64,000 nt of DNA from Flavimaribacter sp024343425 (GCA_965227645.1 OZ245773.1:4092001-4156000), one strand, 5' to 3'; positions 18,485-27,671 are shown, numbered from the stretch's first letter. Notes: generated by a model not told the origin, from the letters alone. Translations and numbers: made by a program.

Positions 18485-18496
18485 TACCATTTGGTA
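18485..18496. promoter_or_regulatory. Palindrome in the divergent promoter region
   Basis: TACCA-TT-TGGTA is a perfect inverted repeat in the AT-rich gap between the divergent SDR and aminotransferase genes. It is a plausible operator for the regulator of both units, for example the RpiR protein encoded at the far end of the operon. No binding data; assignment by position only. Confidence 0.4.
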
Positions 18497-18565
18497 TAGA
18501 TTGTCAATTATATAGCATATGTTCTAATGGTGAGTATGCAAAAGAGGTTTATCTGGAGTGAAACA

Positions 18566-19939
18566 ATGAGTGCTGGTTCAGTGAAAAACGCCCGACCTGC
18601 TGGTCGCTCCGACGTCTTCCATCGCTTCCCACGAAATGACATGGCGACGGCGGCCCGCGGCGAGGGACCATACATCTTCGACAAGTCCGGAAAGCGCTAT
18701 ATCGACGGTTCGTCAGGCGCAGCGGTGAGTTCACTCGGTCACGGTCATCCGCGCATAGCCGAAGCGATGAAACGCCAGATCGATCAAATCACGTTCGCCC
18801 ATACGTCTTTCTTCACCAGCGAACCCGCAGAAGAGCTTGCCTCGCTGTTGGCGGACCTGGCGCCTGGCGATCTCTCGAAGGTGTATTTCACTTCCGGCGG
18901 TTCCGAATCGGTGGAAGCAGCCCTGAAGCTCGCGCGTCAATATTACGTGGAGAAGGGCGAAACTTCCCGCCACCGCATCATTTCGAGAGCCCAAAGCTAT
19001 CACGGCAATACGCTCGGAGCGCTGGCGGCTGGCGGCAATCTCTGGCGGCGCGAGGCCTATACGCCGCTGTTGCTCGAAACGATCCAGACGCCGGCGGTGT
19101 ATCCCTATCGGGAGAAACAGGAAGCCGAGACCGATGAGGCCTACGGCCTCCGCGTGGCGGACGAACTCGAGGCGGCGATCCTTTGTGAAGGCCCGGAAAA
19201 CGTCATGTGCTTCATCGTGGAGACGGTGGCGGGCGCGACCATCGGAACCGTGCCTCCGCCTCCGGGCTACTTCGCGCGGATTCGCGAAATCTGCGACAAG
19301 TACGGCGTCCTGCTTATCCTCGACGAAGTCATGTGCGGAATGGGACGGACCGGAACACTCTTTGCCTTCGAACAGGAAAACATTGCGGCCGATATCGTCA
19401 CGCTCGCAAAGGGGCTCGGCGCCGGATACGCATCCATCGGCGCGACCATCACAACCACAAAAATCTACGACACGATCGTCTCGGGCTCCGGTTTCTTCCA
19501 GCACGGGCACACATATACGGGCCATCCCCTGGCCTGCGCCACGGCGCTGGAGGTACAGAAACTGATTGCGGAAGAAGACCTGCTCTCGAATGTGCACAAG
19601 CAGGCGGCCAATCTGGAAGCAGCGCTGAAGAGCCGGTTTGGCCAGCATCCCAATGTCGGCGACATTCGCGGCCGCGGTCTTTTTCAATCGCTGGAATTCG
19701 TCGCGGATCGGGAAACGAAGGCGCCGCTCGATCCGTCAATGAAATTTGCCTCGAAACTGAAAGCCGCAGGGCTTGAAGAAGGTCTGCTTTGCTATCCTAT
19801 GGGCGGCGTGATCGATGGAAAATCGGGAGACCACGTGATGCTCGCACCGCCATTCACCGTCAACGAAAGCCACATCGACGAGATCGTCGACAAACTCGAC
19901 AGGGCGATCGGCGCAACATTGGGCGCTGCGCGACAATAA
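18566..19939 (+). CDS. Class III PLP-dependent aminotransferase
   Basis: Aspartate aminotransferase-fold enzyme of the omega-amino acid/GABA transaminase group, about 457 residues. Visible features are the glycine-rich SSGAAVSSLGHGHP, the phosphate-binding TSGGSESVEAALKLARQY, QSYHGNT, LLILDEVMCGMGRTG and the Schiff-base lysine in TLAKGLGAGY. It is divergent from the operon with the polyamine-type importer, which fits removal of an amino group from an imported amine. ATG 18566 has GGAG upstream; the frame opens earlier at GTG/ATG without a good ribosome site. Confidence 0.9.
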   Translation: MSAGSVKNARPAGRSDVFHRFPRNDMATAARGEGPYIFDKSGKRYIDGSSGAAVSSLGHGHPRIAEAMKRQIDQITFAHTSFFTSEPAEELASLLADLAPGDLSKVYFTSGGSESVEAALKLARQYYVEKGETSRHRIISRAQSYHGNTLGALAAGGNLWRREAYTPLLLETIQTPAVYPYREKQEAETDEAYGLRVADELEAAILCEGPENVMCFIVETVAGATIGTVPPPPGYFARIREICDKYGVLLILDEVMCGMGRTGTLFAFEQENIAADIVTLAKGLGAGYASIGATITTTKIYDTIVSGSGFFQHGHTYTGHPLACATALEVQKLIAEEDLLSNVHKQAANLEAALKSRFGQHPNVGDIRGRGLFQSLEFVADRETKAPLDPSMKFASKLKAAGLEEGLLCYPMGGVIDGKSGDHVMLAPPFTVNESHIDEIVDKLDRAIGATLGAARQ

Positions 19940-20093
19940 GCAAGTATCGATCAGCCGCTTGCGACGGATCTGGCCTTCAAACAAGACCAAGGGCGCCAAT
20001 GGCTTTTGACGCCTCCCCGGAACCGCAATTCCCCGGGCGACGTCGCCAATCGCTTGGCTGAACAGTTCGGGTTCGGCAGCCTTCGGGGCAGTG

Positions 20094-20177
20094 TCAGACC
20101 GGTTCCTTAGCACCGGTTCCGGCGTCTGCAGTTGTCATCATGGCAAATTCTATCGCGATTTCGACGTAGCGATGAGC
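20094..20177 (-). pseudogene. C-terminal remnant of an NADPH-dependent FMN reductase
   Basis: In this frame 27 codons end in a stop and read ...RYVEIAIEFAMMTTADAG..., resembling the C-terminus of the intact reductase at 10431 (VVEFAMMRYAADYVF). Two stop codons lie just upstream, and the sequence then runs into the IS481-type stub. It appears to be the tail of a lost gene. The match is short, so this is tentative. The rest of 19940-20246 contains nothing else that I can support. Confidence 0.4.
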
Positions 20178-20246
20178 TTATCAAGAGATAGCTGACAGTT
20201 CATACCGGACACATGGTTTACACAACGCGCATTTGGGGGAACCCTA

Positions 20247-20348
20247 ATGCCTTGGAAAGAGTGTAAGCCCATGGACGAGCGTCTCAAATTCAACGCGCGG
20301 CTGCTTGAAGGAGAGCAGATGGCGTCGCTTAGCCGGGAGTTCGGGTAG
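20247..20348 (+). pseudogene. IS481-family transposase N-terminal stub
   Basis: The 33 codons starting MPWKECKPMDERLKF and continuing with G-E-Q-M-A-S-L-S-R-E-F-G match the N-terminal helix-turn-helix of IS481-family transposases (usual form MPWKE...MDER..F...EFG.SR.TGYK). The frame ends in TAG where the family continues with the second helix, and no DDE domain follows. The preceding bases (about 20190-20246) probably hold the left end of the element. Confidence 0.7.
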
Positions 20349-20381
20349 ATACTGGCTGAACAATATCTTACCAAGCGCTGT

Positions 20382-21098
20382 TTGCGGCGACGTCTCCTAT
20401 ACCAGATCGCGCAGGAGCGCGCCAGCCGGATAATCCTGGTATTGGCTGTCGGTCTCGGCGCCTATCGCGAAGAATTCGAGGCCTGGGGTCCAGCCTACAA
20501 GAAGGCTCGGCGCGGCGACATGCTGGATGAAGGCATCGACGCGTTCCTGAAACTGATAAGCGAGCGCAGCGCCAGTCTCGATGGTGAATACTATCATTTC
20601 ACCGATGTCGAGATGTATCCGAAACCGAAGCAGGATCCGTTTCCGTTGTTCATCGGAGGCCACAACATCCCGGCCCTCAAGCGCGCTGCGGCGGTGGGAC
20701 AGGGCTGGCTTCCGGGCTGGCGGCCCTTTGCCGAGATGAGGGAACGCATCACCCAGCTGAAGGACCTCTCGGAGGAAGCGGGACGACCGCGCGACGCCGT
20801 GGAAATCGCTCCGCAATTCTCCATGCTGCTGGCCAAGACCGATGAAGAGGCCGAAAAGAAATACATGGAAAGCGGGCTGGTGGCGCATCGCCAGTCTCTC
20901 GCCTATACCGGCCGCGATCTCAGCCATCAGGTCATCGCAAACCTGGTCGGCTCCCCCGACACGGTCTTGCAGAAAATCGATGAAATGCGCTCCATGGGCA
21001 TCGATCACTGCAGCGCCCTCATGATTCCGGTCGACACCATATCCGAAATGAACGAGCAGATTGAATGGTTCGCCAAGGAGGTGATGGCGCGATGCTAG
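20382..21098 (+). pseudogene. 5'-truncated luciferase-like monooxygenase
   Basis: The frame encodes only the C-terminal two thirds of an LLM-class flavin monooxygenase. Family homology begins around codon 16 (LAVGLGAYREEFEAWGP, normally preceded by SGGR) and runs through DGEYYHFTDVEMYPKP, PLFIGGHNIPALKRAA and GSPDTVLQKIDEM. About 100 N-terminal residues with the first barrel strands and part of the flavin site are missing. The IS481-type stub lies directly upstream. It is unlikely to be active, but its end still overlaps the downstream flavin reductase start. Confidence 0.75.
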
Positions 21099-21727
21099 AA
21101 CCGCCGGTCAGGCCTGTGTCGGATGATGATCCGGCCTATCACGGCCTGGTCCTCGACCGGTTCGACGCGCAATCACGTTACAAAATGCTGACGGGAACCG
21201 TAGCGCCCAGGCCGATTGCGCTCGTTTCCACGGTCTCTTCAGCGGGTATCGTGAATGTCGCCCCCTTTAGTCAGTTTATGATCGTCGCGGCCAATCCGGG
21301 ACTGCTGGGCTTCTCGACGTCGCCGCTTGCCGACGGGCCGAAACATACGGTTCGCAACATCAAGGAAGGCGGAGAACTGGTTATCAACATACCGACCTTT
21401 TCAATGGCGGATCAGGTCCAGGCCTGTGCAGACGAACTGCCGGAAGGCGAAAGCGAAGCTCGTCATGCCGGCCTCGATCTCGTCGCATCGGAAACCGTCG
21501 CGCCGCCACGGGTCGTCGGCGCGCCGGTCCAGTTCGAGTGCGAATTGGAGAAATTCGTGGAGTTCGGCGACTTGCCAAACATCATCGTCGTAGCGCGGGT
21601 TCGGCTCATGCATTTGCGCAAAGACGTGCTTCTGCCCGGCAATCGCATCGACACGGCCGCGCTCGATCCGCTCGCGCGCATTGGCGGCCGCAATTATACA
21701 CGGCTTGGCGAATTGAAAGGGGTCTGA
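21092..21727 (+). CDS. Flavin reductase, FMN-binding split-barrel (DIM6/NTAB) family
   Basis: A 211-residue split-barrel protein with the family core SRYKMLTGTVAPRPIALVST, N-V-A-P-F-S-Q-F and K-H-T-V-R-N-I-K. It probably supplies reduced flavin to a monooxygenase. The ATG overlaps the stop of the truncated LLM gene (ATGCTAG), so the two once formed a pair. AAGGAG lies 11 bases upstream. With its partner broken, it may now serve the other LLM system in the window or be an orphan. Confidence 0.82.
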   Translation: MLEPPVRPVSDDDPAYHGLVLDRFDAQSRYKMLTGTVAPRPIALVSTVSSAGIVNVAPFSQFMIVAANPGLLGFSTSPLADGPKHTVRNIKEGGELVINIPTFSMADQVQACADELPEGESEARHAGLDLVASETVAPPRVVGAPVQFECELEKFVEFGDLPNIIVVARVRLMHLRKDVLLPGNRIDTAALDPLARIGGRNYTRLGELKGV

Positions 21728-21808
21728 CCCTTTTCCCGGCCCCGAAAGAATTCTTCGCACCCAAAGGCAGTTGCTGTCGGTAGAATGACGGACAAACTTA
21801 CGACGCCG

Positions 21809-23764
21809 TCAGATCACGCGCTCATTGCCGCCATCGACCGGCAGCTGAGCGCCCGTCGTACGGCGAAGCGTGCCGTCGACGAAGGCGGCGGCGGCCCGCC
21901 CGACATCGGCGGAAGTGATTTCAGTCTTCATGAGATTACGCGTCTTGTATTGCTCGACGGTCAGCCCATAGCGTTTTGCCGAGGTTTCAAGGGCTTCCTT
22001 CGTCCAGAGATTCGTGTCAAACACCGCGTCCGGATGGATGACATTGACCGTGATGCCTTCTTCCGCGAGTTCAAGCGCGGCGACGCGGGCGAGCTGTGTC
22101 AGCCCGGCCTTGGAGACTGAATAGGCTGCTGCTCCCGCGCCGGGCGCAAGCACGTTGCGTGAACCGACGAAGACGACGGCAGGATCGACGCCGTGCCGCA
22201 AGTATGGAATGCTGTGCTTCAACAGCTTGCGGTGGGACGTCATATTGACGGCCATAGCGGCATCCCAGTCATCATCCGCCAGTGTTTCGATCCGCGCTCC
22301 TGTCCGGAAGATGCCGGCATTGGAAATCAGGATATCGATCCCGCCATAGCGGTCGACGATTTCGGCGAGCGCTGCCTTCACAGCAGCCTCCTCGACCAGA
22401 TCGATTACAACACTGTCGAAACCCGGCCGATCCATACGTTGCAGAATGGCGGGATCGATATCGAGGCCGACAACGACAGCCCCCTTCTCGGCCAGCACCT
22501 CTGCGCAGGCTTTTCCGATACCCGCGGCCGCGCCGCTGACAACGGCGACCTTGCCTGTCAGTTCCAGAGGCGGCTTCTGGGATTTGAGCTTGGCCTGCTC
22601 GAGTTCCCAATATTCAAGATCGCGCAGCTCTGCTTCCGACAGCCCCCGCCAGTCACCGATCTTGCTCGCATATGAAAGCGCCCTGACCGTCGCGAAGCTG
22701 ACATCGGACGAGATCATTGCGCGCTTCAGGTTCGGTCCGAAACTGCGGCTCGAGCCGTCGGCGAACAGAACCCAGTGCGGGTATGGCGGCAACATCGTCA
22801 GCGTCCCGTCGGTCGCCCGATCAAAATAGTCCCGATAATCAGCTTCGAAATTTTGCATCGCCAACTGCGGGTCATCGGCGACAACGGCAGGAAACGGCTT
22901 GTTGTGTATGACGTGCTCCGGCGTCAGCGTGCCCTTGCGCAGCATGGCGGCGAATTCGTCCACTCGGCCGTAGGGTAGCATCGCCCCCTGTCGCGAGATC
23001 AGCGGTTGGCCGGCAATGTCGCTTGCGATGCGCCGCGTCCGCGCAACCAGAACTGGGTCCGTAATGGGTTCGCCCGTAATCTCAACCGAACCGTATCGCC
23101 GCTCCAGCCAGTTTCCGGCCCGTGTTGCGATGTCCACCATGCGCTCATAGCTGTCCCGCGCATTGTCGGCATAGGTGAAGACGCCGTGATGTTCGAGGAT
23201 CACCGCATCGGCCGCCTGCAATCGGCCGGACGCAATGTATGGCTTCAATTGCACAGCCAGATCGAAACCCGGTTTGACGTAAGGCAGGATGAGGACCTTA
23301 TCACCATAAATCTCAGAGAGCAGCCTGGCCCCCTCAGGCGTGTTGGAAATTGTCAGGACCGCGTCGGCGTGACTGTGATCGACATATTTGAAGGGAATGA
23401 TCGCGTGCACGATCGCTTCAATCGAAGCGGCCGCCGCGTTGCTGTCGAGCCGCGCGCGACGAACCTCATTGACCATGTCGGAATCGCTGAGGCTTTCGAG
23501 CTTCGCGAGCCGCAGGAGATGCGGCAGGCTCAGCGCCGTAAAACCCTCTTCGCCCATCGCGCCGAGATCGAAGCCGCTCGCCTTGACCCAGATAATCTCC
23601 AGTTCGTCGCCGAAGCGGTCCACCGTGCTCGATTTGACCGAGGTGTTGCCGCCGCCATGCAGAACGAGCGCCTTGTCCTCTCCGATCAACCGCGAGGAAT
23701 AGGCGCGCATCGCCAGGTCCGTTTCGAGACCAGACGCCTTTTTCTCATCCCATCTGTTCCTCAT
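21809..23764 (-). CDS. Bifunctional class II aldolase / short-chain dehydrogenase
   Basis: A 652-residue fusion of the RhaD-SDR type. The N-terminal part (about 1-400) is a class II (AraD/FucA) aldolase domain with HGGGNTSVK and metal-site histidines in DHSHADAVLTI and EHHGVFTYAD. The C-terminal part (about 415-652) is an SDR domain with SGAAAGIGKA, SNAGIF, YSVSKAG and a terminal PVDGG. Known relatives cleave a ketose 1-phosphate to DHAP and an aldehyde and oxidise or reduce the aldehyde. It is the last gene of the importer-dhaKL-lsrF unit. ATG 23764 is chosen; the upstream frame overlaps lsrF. Confidence 0.88.
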   Translation of the reverse strand: MRNRWDEKKASGLETDLAMRAYSSRLIGEDKALVLHGGGNTSVKSSTVDRFGDELEIIWVKASGFDLGAMGEEGFTALSLPHLLRLAKLESLSDSDMVNEVRRARLDSNAAAASIEAIVHAIIPFKYVDHSHADAVLTISNTPEGARLLSEIYGDKVLILPYVKPGFDLAVQLKPYIASGRLQAADAVILEHHGVFTYADNARDSYERMVDIATRAGNWLERRYGSVEITGEPITDPVLVARTRRIASDIAGQPLISRQGAMLPYGRVDEFAAMLRKGTLTPEHVIHNKPFPAVVADDPQLAMQNFEADYRDYFDRATDGTLTMLPPYPHWVLFADGSSRSFGPNLKRAMISSDVSFATVRALSYASKIGDWRGLSEAELRDLEYWELEQAKLKSQKPPLELTGKVAVVSGAAAGIGKACAEVLAEKGAVVVGLDIDPAILQRMDRPGFDSVVIDLVEEAAVKAALAEIVDRYGGIDILISNAGIFRTGARIETLADDDWDAAMAVNMTSHRKLLKHSIPYLRHGVDPAVVFVGSRNVLAPGAGAAAYSVSKAGLTQLARVAALELAEEGITVNVIHPDAVFDTNLWTKEALETSAKRYGLTVEQYKTRNLMKTEITSADVGRAAAAFVDGTLRRTTGAQLPVDGGNERVI

Positions 23765-23798
23765 GAGTGCATACCTCACGGCGACCGGAATAGCCCGG

Positions 23799-24686
23799 TC
23801 AGGCCGCAGCCTTCTGCTGCAGATCCTGGAACAGTTCGTAGGCCTGCGCCCCGGTCTTTCCATGATGAACGACGGCGGCAAGCGCCTTGAGCATCGCCAC
23901 CGGATCTGAAGACTGGAAGACGTTGCGCCCCATGTCGACGCCGGCTGCGCCCTGGTCGACCGCACGGTAGGCCATCTCCAGCGCTTCGTTTTCCGGCAGC
24001 TTCTTGCCGCCGGCAATGACAATCGGAACGGGGCAGCCGAGCACAATTTTTTCGAAGCCCTCGTCGACGTAGTATGACTTGACGAACTGGGAGCCGATCT
24101 CGGCCGCGATGCGGGTCGCCAGGCCGAAATAACGTGCGTCGCGAACCATGTCCTTGCCGACGCCAGTCACCGCCATTGTCGGAATACCATAGCGCGCGCC
24201 GGTGTCGATCAGCTTCACCACGTTACCGATGGACTTGTGTTCGTATTCGGCCCCGACATAAATCTGCGCCGCCATGGCGCAGGCGCCGAGACGCACGGCG
24301 TCGTCGATATCGACACCGACCAACTCGTTGGAAAGCTCCGTAAGGATGCTGTTGCCGGCGCTGCAGCGCAGCACCACCGGCTTGTTGGATTCCGGCGGGA
24401 TCGTCGTGCGGAGCGCGCCTCGCGTGCACATCAGAACATCGGCGTGCTCGGCGAGCGGCGCGATCGACAGATCCATGCGCTCCAGACCGGTCGTCGGCCC
24501 CTGAAAGTAGCCGTGATCGAATGCAAGCATCACCGTGCGGCCGGACTGCGGATTGAAAATCCGCGACAGTCGCGCCTTCATGCCCCAGTCATAGTGCGCG
24601 GCCCCCTTGAGATAGAACCGGCTTGTGTCGGCGGGTTGATCCTCGCCCCAGTCCTTGCCGTCCTTGATGTCGTCGAGATCCGCCAT
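23799..24686 (-). CDS. lsrF: LsrF-type thiolase/aldolase
   Basis: Very close to E. coli LsrF over its whole length (295 against 291 residues), including the opening MADLDDIKDGKD, MLAFDHGYFQGPTTGLER, HADVLMCTRG, TMAVTGVGKDMVRD and IVIAGGKKLPE. The active-site lysine is at the same position (Lys203, in FVKSYYVDEGF). LsrF transfers an acetyl group from 3-hydroxy-5-phosphonooxypentane-2,4-dione to CoA, giving DHAP and acetyl-CoA in AI-2 breakdown. Here it sits between dhaL and an aldolase/SDR fusion, with no LsrK, LsrG, LsrR or LsrB in the window, so its substrate may be a related phosphorylated dione. Confidence 0.9.
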   Translation of the reverse strand: MADLDDIKDGKDWGEDQPADTSRFYLKGAAHYDWGMKARLSRIFNPQSGRTVMLAFDHGYFQGPTTGLERMDLSIAPLAEHADVLMCTRGALRTTIPPESNKPVVLRCSAGNSILTELSNELVGVDIDDAVRLGACAMAAQIYVGAEYEHKSIGNVVKLIDTGARYGIPTMAVTGVGKDMVRDARYFGLATRIAAEIGSQFVKSYYVDEGFEKIVLGCPVPIVIAGGKKLPENEALEMAYRAVDQGAAGVDMGRNVFQSSDPVAMLKALAAVVHHGKTGAQAYELFQDLQQKAAA

Positions 24687-24718
24687 GGTGGTATTCCTTC
24701 CTGCTTGGGATTTTCGCT

Positions 24719-25354
24719 TCAGGACGCCTTTGCCGCGTTCTTCATCGCACCGAGGATGATCGATATGGAAATCGCGCCGGGGTCGGGATGACCAATGCTG
24801 CGTTCGCCAAGCGACCGCGCCTTGCCGGTGGTCGCCAGCATGTCTTTCGTGGCGTCTACCCCCTTGTCGGCGGCTTCCGATGCCGCGGCGATGATTGCGG
24901 ATACATCGTCTCCGCCGCAGGCCTTTGCCGCCCGCGCGGCGGGCGCGACCGCATCGAGCATGGTCTTCTGACCTTCCTCGACACCCCCCCGCTTTGCGAC
25001 GGCCGCCTGTGCTTCCTCAAGGAAAGCCGCAAAGCTCTCGGCAGTGATGGCGTCTTCGCCGGCGAACGCTTTCGCGCCAGACCGGAAGACCGTGCCAAAA
25101 ACAGCCCCGGCGGCGCCGCCTGTTTTCGACATGATCGCCATGCCTACCTGCTTGAACGCGTCTTCGATGGTTTCCGGCGGTTTGGAATCCAGGCTTTCAA
25201 GGGCCGCTTCAAAACCACGGCGCATGCCGATGCCGTGATCGCCGTCGCCTGTCGCGAGGTCGGCGTCCGTCAGCCGGTCGACGTTCGCGATCACGTCGTC
25301 CGCGACCGATCTCAGCATAGCGACCGTAGCGTCCCTGTCGATTTTCTTGACCAT
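24719..25354 (-). CDS. dhaL: Dihydroxyacetone kinase-like subunit L (ADP/ATP-binding)
   Basis: A 211-residue DhaL domain with the metal/nucleotide motif TGDGDHGIGMRRGF and glycine-rich KTGGAAGAVFGT, plus GHPDPGAISISIIL near the end. It is the nucleotide-binding subunit that phosphorylates the ketone bound to DhaK. It starts 10 bp after the dhaK stop. No DhaM phosphotransferase gene is present, so the kinase is likely ATP-dependent, as in polyol/tetrulose kinases of this group. Confidence 0.88.
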   Translation of the reverse strand: MVKKIDRDATVAMLRSVADDVIANVDRLTDADLATGDGDHGIGMRRGFEAALESLDSKPPETIEDAFKQVGMAIMSKTGGAAGAVFGTVFRSGAKAFAGEDAITAESFAAFLEEAQAAVAKRGGVEEGQKTMLDAVAPAARAAKACGGDDVSAIIAAASEAADKGVDATKDMLATTGKARSLGERSIGHPDPGAISISIILGAMKNAAKAS

Positions 25355-25364
25355 GATCAACGCC

Positions 25365-26372
25365 TTACATGTTAGAAAAGCCGACAGAGCTCGCCGGCAT
25401 GTCGAGATAGTGCTTCAGCTCGTCATCCAGTTTCATCAGGGTGACCGAGAAGCCGGCCATTTCCTGAACCGTGAGCCAGGTTCCGACCAGGGTGCGATGC
25501 ACGGTAATGCCGTGCTCGTCGAAGACCTGCCTCAGTCGGCGATTGACGACCAGCATCTCCATCATGGTGGTTGCGCCGAGATTGTTGATCAGCAGAGCCA
25601 CCTCATCGCCCTTTCCAATGGGCAGATCGGAGAGGATCTTTTCGATGAGCTGGTCTGTGATCTCGTCGGCAGGCTGCAGTTTCTGGCGCGCTATGCCGGC
25701 CTCGCCATGCGCGCCCATGCCGATCTCGATTTCGTCATCGGCGAGTTCGAAAGTCAGCTTTCCGGTCTCGGGAATCGAGCCGGCGGAGACCGCGACGCCC
25801 ATGGTGCGCACATTGTCGCCGGCCTTTCTTGTCACGCGCTCAACCTCGTCGAGACTTTCGAGTTCGGCGGCCGCGCCTCCGGCGATCTTGATCATCAGCA
25901 CGTCGCCGGCAATGCCGCGCCGGTCATCCTTTCGGTCAGGCGGAGCGGCTGCGACGTCGTCGCGCACGCGCACAGTGCGCACATCTATGCCGTCGTCCTC
26001 GAGCATTTCGGCGGCGATGTCGAAATTCATGTTGTCGCCGGCATAATTGCCATAAAGGAAGAGAATGCCGTTGCCCCGGTCCACTGCCTTGGCGGCTTCG
26101 TAGATCGTGTCCGGAGAAGGGGCGGCGAAGATCTGGCCGCAAGCGGCCCCGTCCCCGAGATTTTTCCCTACGAAGCCATGAAACATTGGCTCATGGCCGC
26201 TTCCGCCGCCGATCAGCAGAGCTACCTTTCCGTCCGGGATTTCCTTTTTGACGATTGCGTCGTGATCCGGCAATTTCACGACGGCGCCGTCATTGGCGAG
26301 CACCAGCCCGTCGATCATTTCCGAGACGGCCTTGCGGGGATCATTGAGAATCTTCTTCGTTGGCTTAGACAC
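25365..26372 (-). CDS. dhaK: Dihydroxyacetone kinase-like subunit K (substrate-binding)
   Basis: A 335-residue DhaK protein with LLIGGGSGHEPMFHGF, YGNYAGDNMNFD and the histidine that forms the covalent hemiaminal with the substrate, in IEIGMGAHGEAG (E. coli His218 region). It acts with DhaL. Family members phosphorylate dihydroxyacetone, erythrulose and other short ketoses, so the substrate must be set by context. It starts with GTG behind AAGGAGGAGG and overlaps the preceding small gene by 8 bp. Confidence 0.9.
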   Translation of the reverse strand: MSKPTKKILNDPRKAVSEMIDGLVLANDGAVVKLPDHDAIVKKEIPDGKVALLIGGGSGHEPMFHGFVGKNLGDGAACGQIFAAPSPDTIYEAAKAVDRGNGILFLYGNYAGDNMNFDIAAEMLEDDGIDVRTVRVRDDVAAAPPDRKDDRRGIAGDVLMIKIAGGAAAELESLDEVERVTRKAGDNVRTMGVAVSAGSIPETGKLTFELADDEIEIGMGAHGEAGIARQKLQPADEITDQLIEKILSDLPIGKGDEVALLINNLGATTMMEMLVVNRRLRQVFDEHGITVHRTLVGTWLTVQEMAGFSVTLMKLDDELKHYLDMPASSVGFSNM

Positions 26373-26565
26373 CGGTTTCCTCCTCCTTCACGGTTTCGCC
26401 TGGCAGATGGTCGAGTATCAGGAACAGGACCACGCCTGAAAGCAGCACCGGGAACCCGTAGACAAATATTTCATGCGAGAATGGCTGGCACAGCATCGCA
26501 AATCCCGCAATGATCAGCGTGCTGGCGTAGCGATAGAACCAGTTTCGGGTCAGATAACGCCCCAT
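26365..26565 (-). CDS. Small two-helix membrane protein in ABC operon
   Basis: A 66-residue protein with two hydrophobic segments (about residues 14-30 and 34-54: ASTLIIAGFAMLCQPF and FVYGFPVLLSGVVLFLIL) and an acidic tail. It is wedged between an ABC ATPase and dhaK, overlapping both, so it is certainly co-translated. Its position recalls GlpU of rhizobial glycerol importers (glpSTPQUV), a small membrane protein of unknown role. I do not recognise its family. The ATG at 26565 overlaps the ATPase stop (TGATG). Confidence 0.7.
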   Translation of the reverse strand: MGRYLTRNWFYRYASTLIIAGFAMLCQPFSHEIFVYGFPVLLSGVVLFLILDHLPGETVKEEETGV

Positions 26566-27671
26566 CACTCTTCTCCTCCGCGCCCGCGCGAGATCAGATC
26601 GCCGCTCTCCGGATCGAAAAGGAAGGCCGCGCCTTCGGCGATACGGAAAGCACAGGTCTCGCCCTGCCTGTAGTGCGATTTGTCATCCAGGACCTTGCGG
26701 AAAGATCCGGCGTCCGTCTCGACCTGGACAGCGCTTTCGTAGCCTCTATTGTCGACGGCGTAGATGCGGCCTGGATTTGTTTGTGTGGCGCCCGCGTCGA
26801 CCATCGCGATGTCTTCCGGCCAGACGCCGAGCAGCACCTTGCCATCCTTGTTGCCGGAGCACGCGAAATCCGAAAGCGGAAAGCGCTGCATGAAGCCGCG
26901 AACAACCACCTGTCCTTCCTCGATCGAAGCGTCGAAGAACGCCATGGACGGGCTGCCGATGAGCCGTCCGACGAAAGCGTTCGCCGGACGCGCATAGATC
27001 TCCTCAATCGTACCGGCCTGCAGTATGCGACCGTCATTGATGATGCCGATGCGGTCAGCAATTGCGATCGCGCCGTGATAGTCGTGCGTGGCGTAGAGCA
27101 TGGTGGAGCGATGTTCGCGGTGGATCTGGCGCAGTTCGGCGCGCAGGCCTTCACGCAGCTTCAAATCCAGAGCAGAAAGCGGTTCGTCGAGCAGGAACAT
27201 GCGCGGTCGCCGCACAAGCGTGCGGGCGATCGCGACGCGCTGCTTTTCTCCGCCAGAGAGCGTATCGACATCACGGTCGAGCAGATGGTCGATCCGCAAC
27301 AGCTCGGCGGTGCGCTTCACGCGCTTCGATATCTCGTCTTCCGGCTCGCGATAGGCGGGAGACCGGAGCGCAAAAGCGATATTGTCGTAAACATCGAGCA
27401 CCGGCAGCAAATTGAACCCTTCGAAGACGATCGAGACGTCGCGGCCGGAAGGCTCGATATCGGTGACGTCGTCGCCGCCGAGATGCACCTTGCCTTCGTC
27501 GAGGTCGATCAGACCGGCGGATGCAAGCAGCGTCGAGCTCTTGCCAGCTCCGGTGGGGCCGAGCAGCGCAAAGATCTCGTTGTCGCGAACCTCCAGATCG
27601 ACGCCACGCAGCGCCCGCTTGCCTGCGTAGGATTTTTTCAGACCGGTCAACTGCAACATCGGTGTGGTCAT
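26565..27671 (-). CDS. CUT1 ABC importer ATPase, second of pair
   Basis: MalK/UgpC-type ATPase of 368 residues with Walker A GPTGAGKSS, signature LSGGEKQR, Walker B MFLLDEPLSALD, H-loop YATHD and a C-terminal TOBE domain. Unusually, the Q-loop glutamine is replaced by glutamate (IVFEGFNLLP). It overlaps the first ATPase gene by 4 bp, and the two probably form a heterodimer, as in GlpS/GlpT of rhizobial glycerol uptake. Confidence 0.88.
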   Translation of the reverse strand: MTTPMLQLTGLKKSYAGKRALRGVDLEVRDNEIFALLGPTGAGKSSTLLASAGLIDLDEGKVHLGGDDVTDIEPSGRDVSIVFEGFNLLPVLDVYDNIAFALRSPAYREPEDEISKRVKRTAELLRIDHLLDRDVDTLSGGEKQRVAIARTLVRRPRMFLLDEPLSALDLKLREGLRAELRQIHREHRSTMLYATHDYHGAIAIADRIGIINDGRILQAGTIEEIYARPANAFVGRLIGSPSMAFFDASIEEGQVVVRGFMQRFPLSDFACSGNKDGKVLLGVWPEDIAMVDAGATQTNPGRIYAVDNRGYESAVQVETDAGSFRKVLDDKSHYRQGETCAFRIAEGAAFLFDPESGDLISRGRGGEE

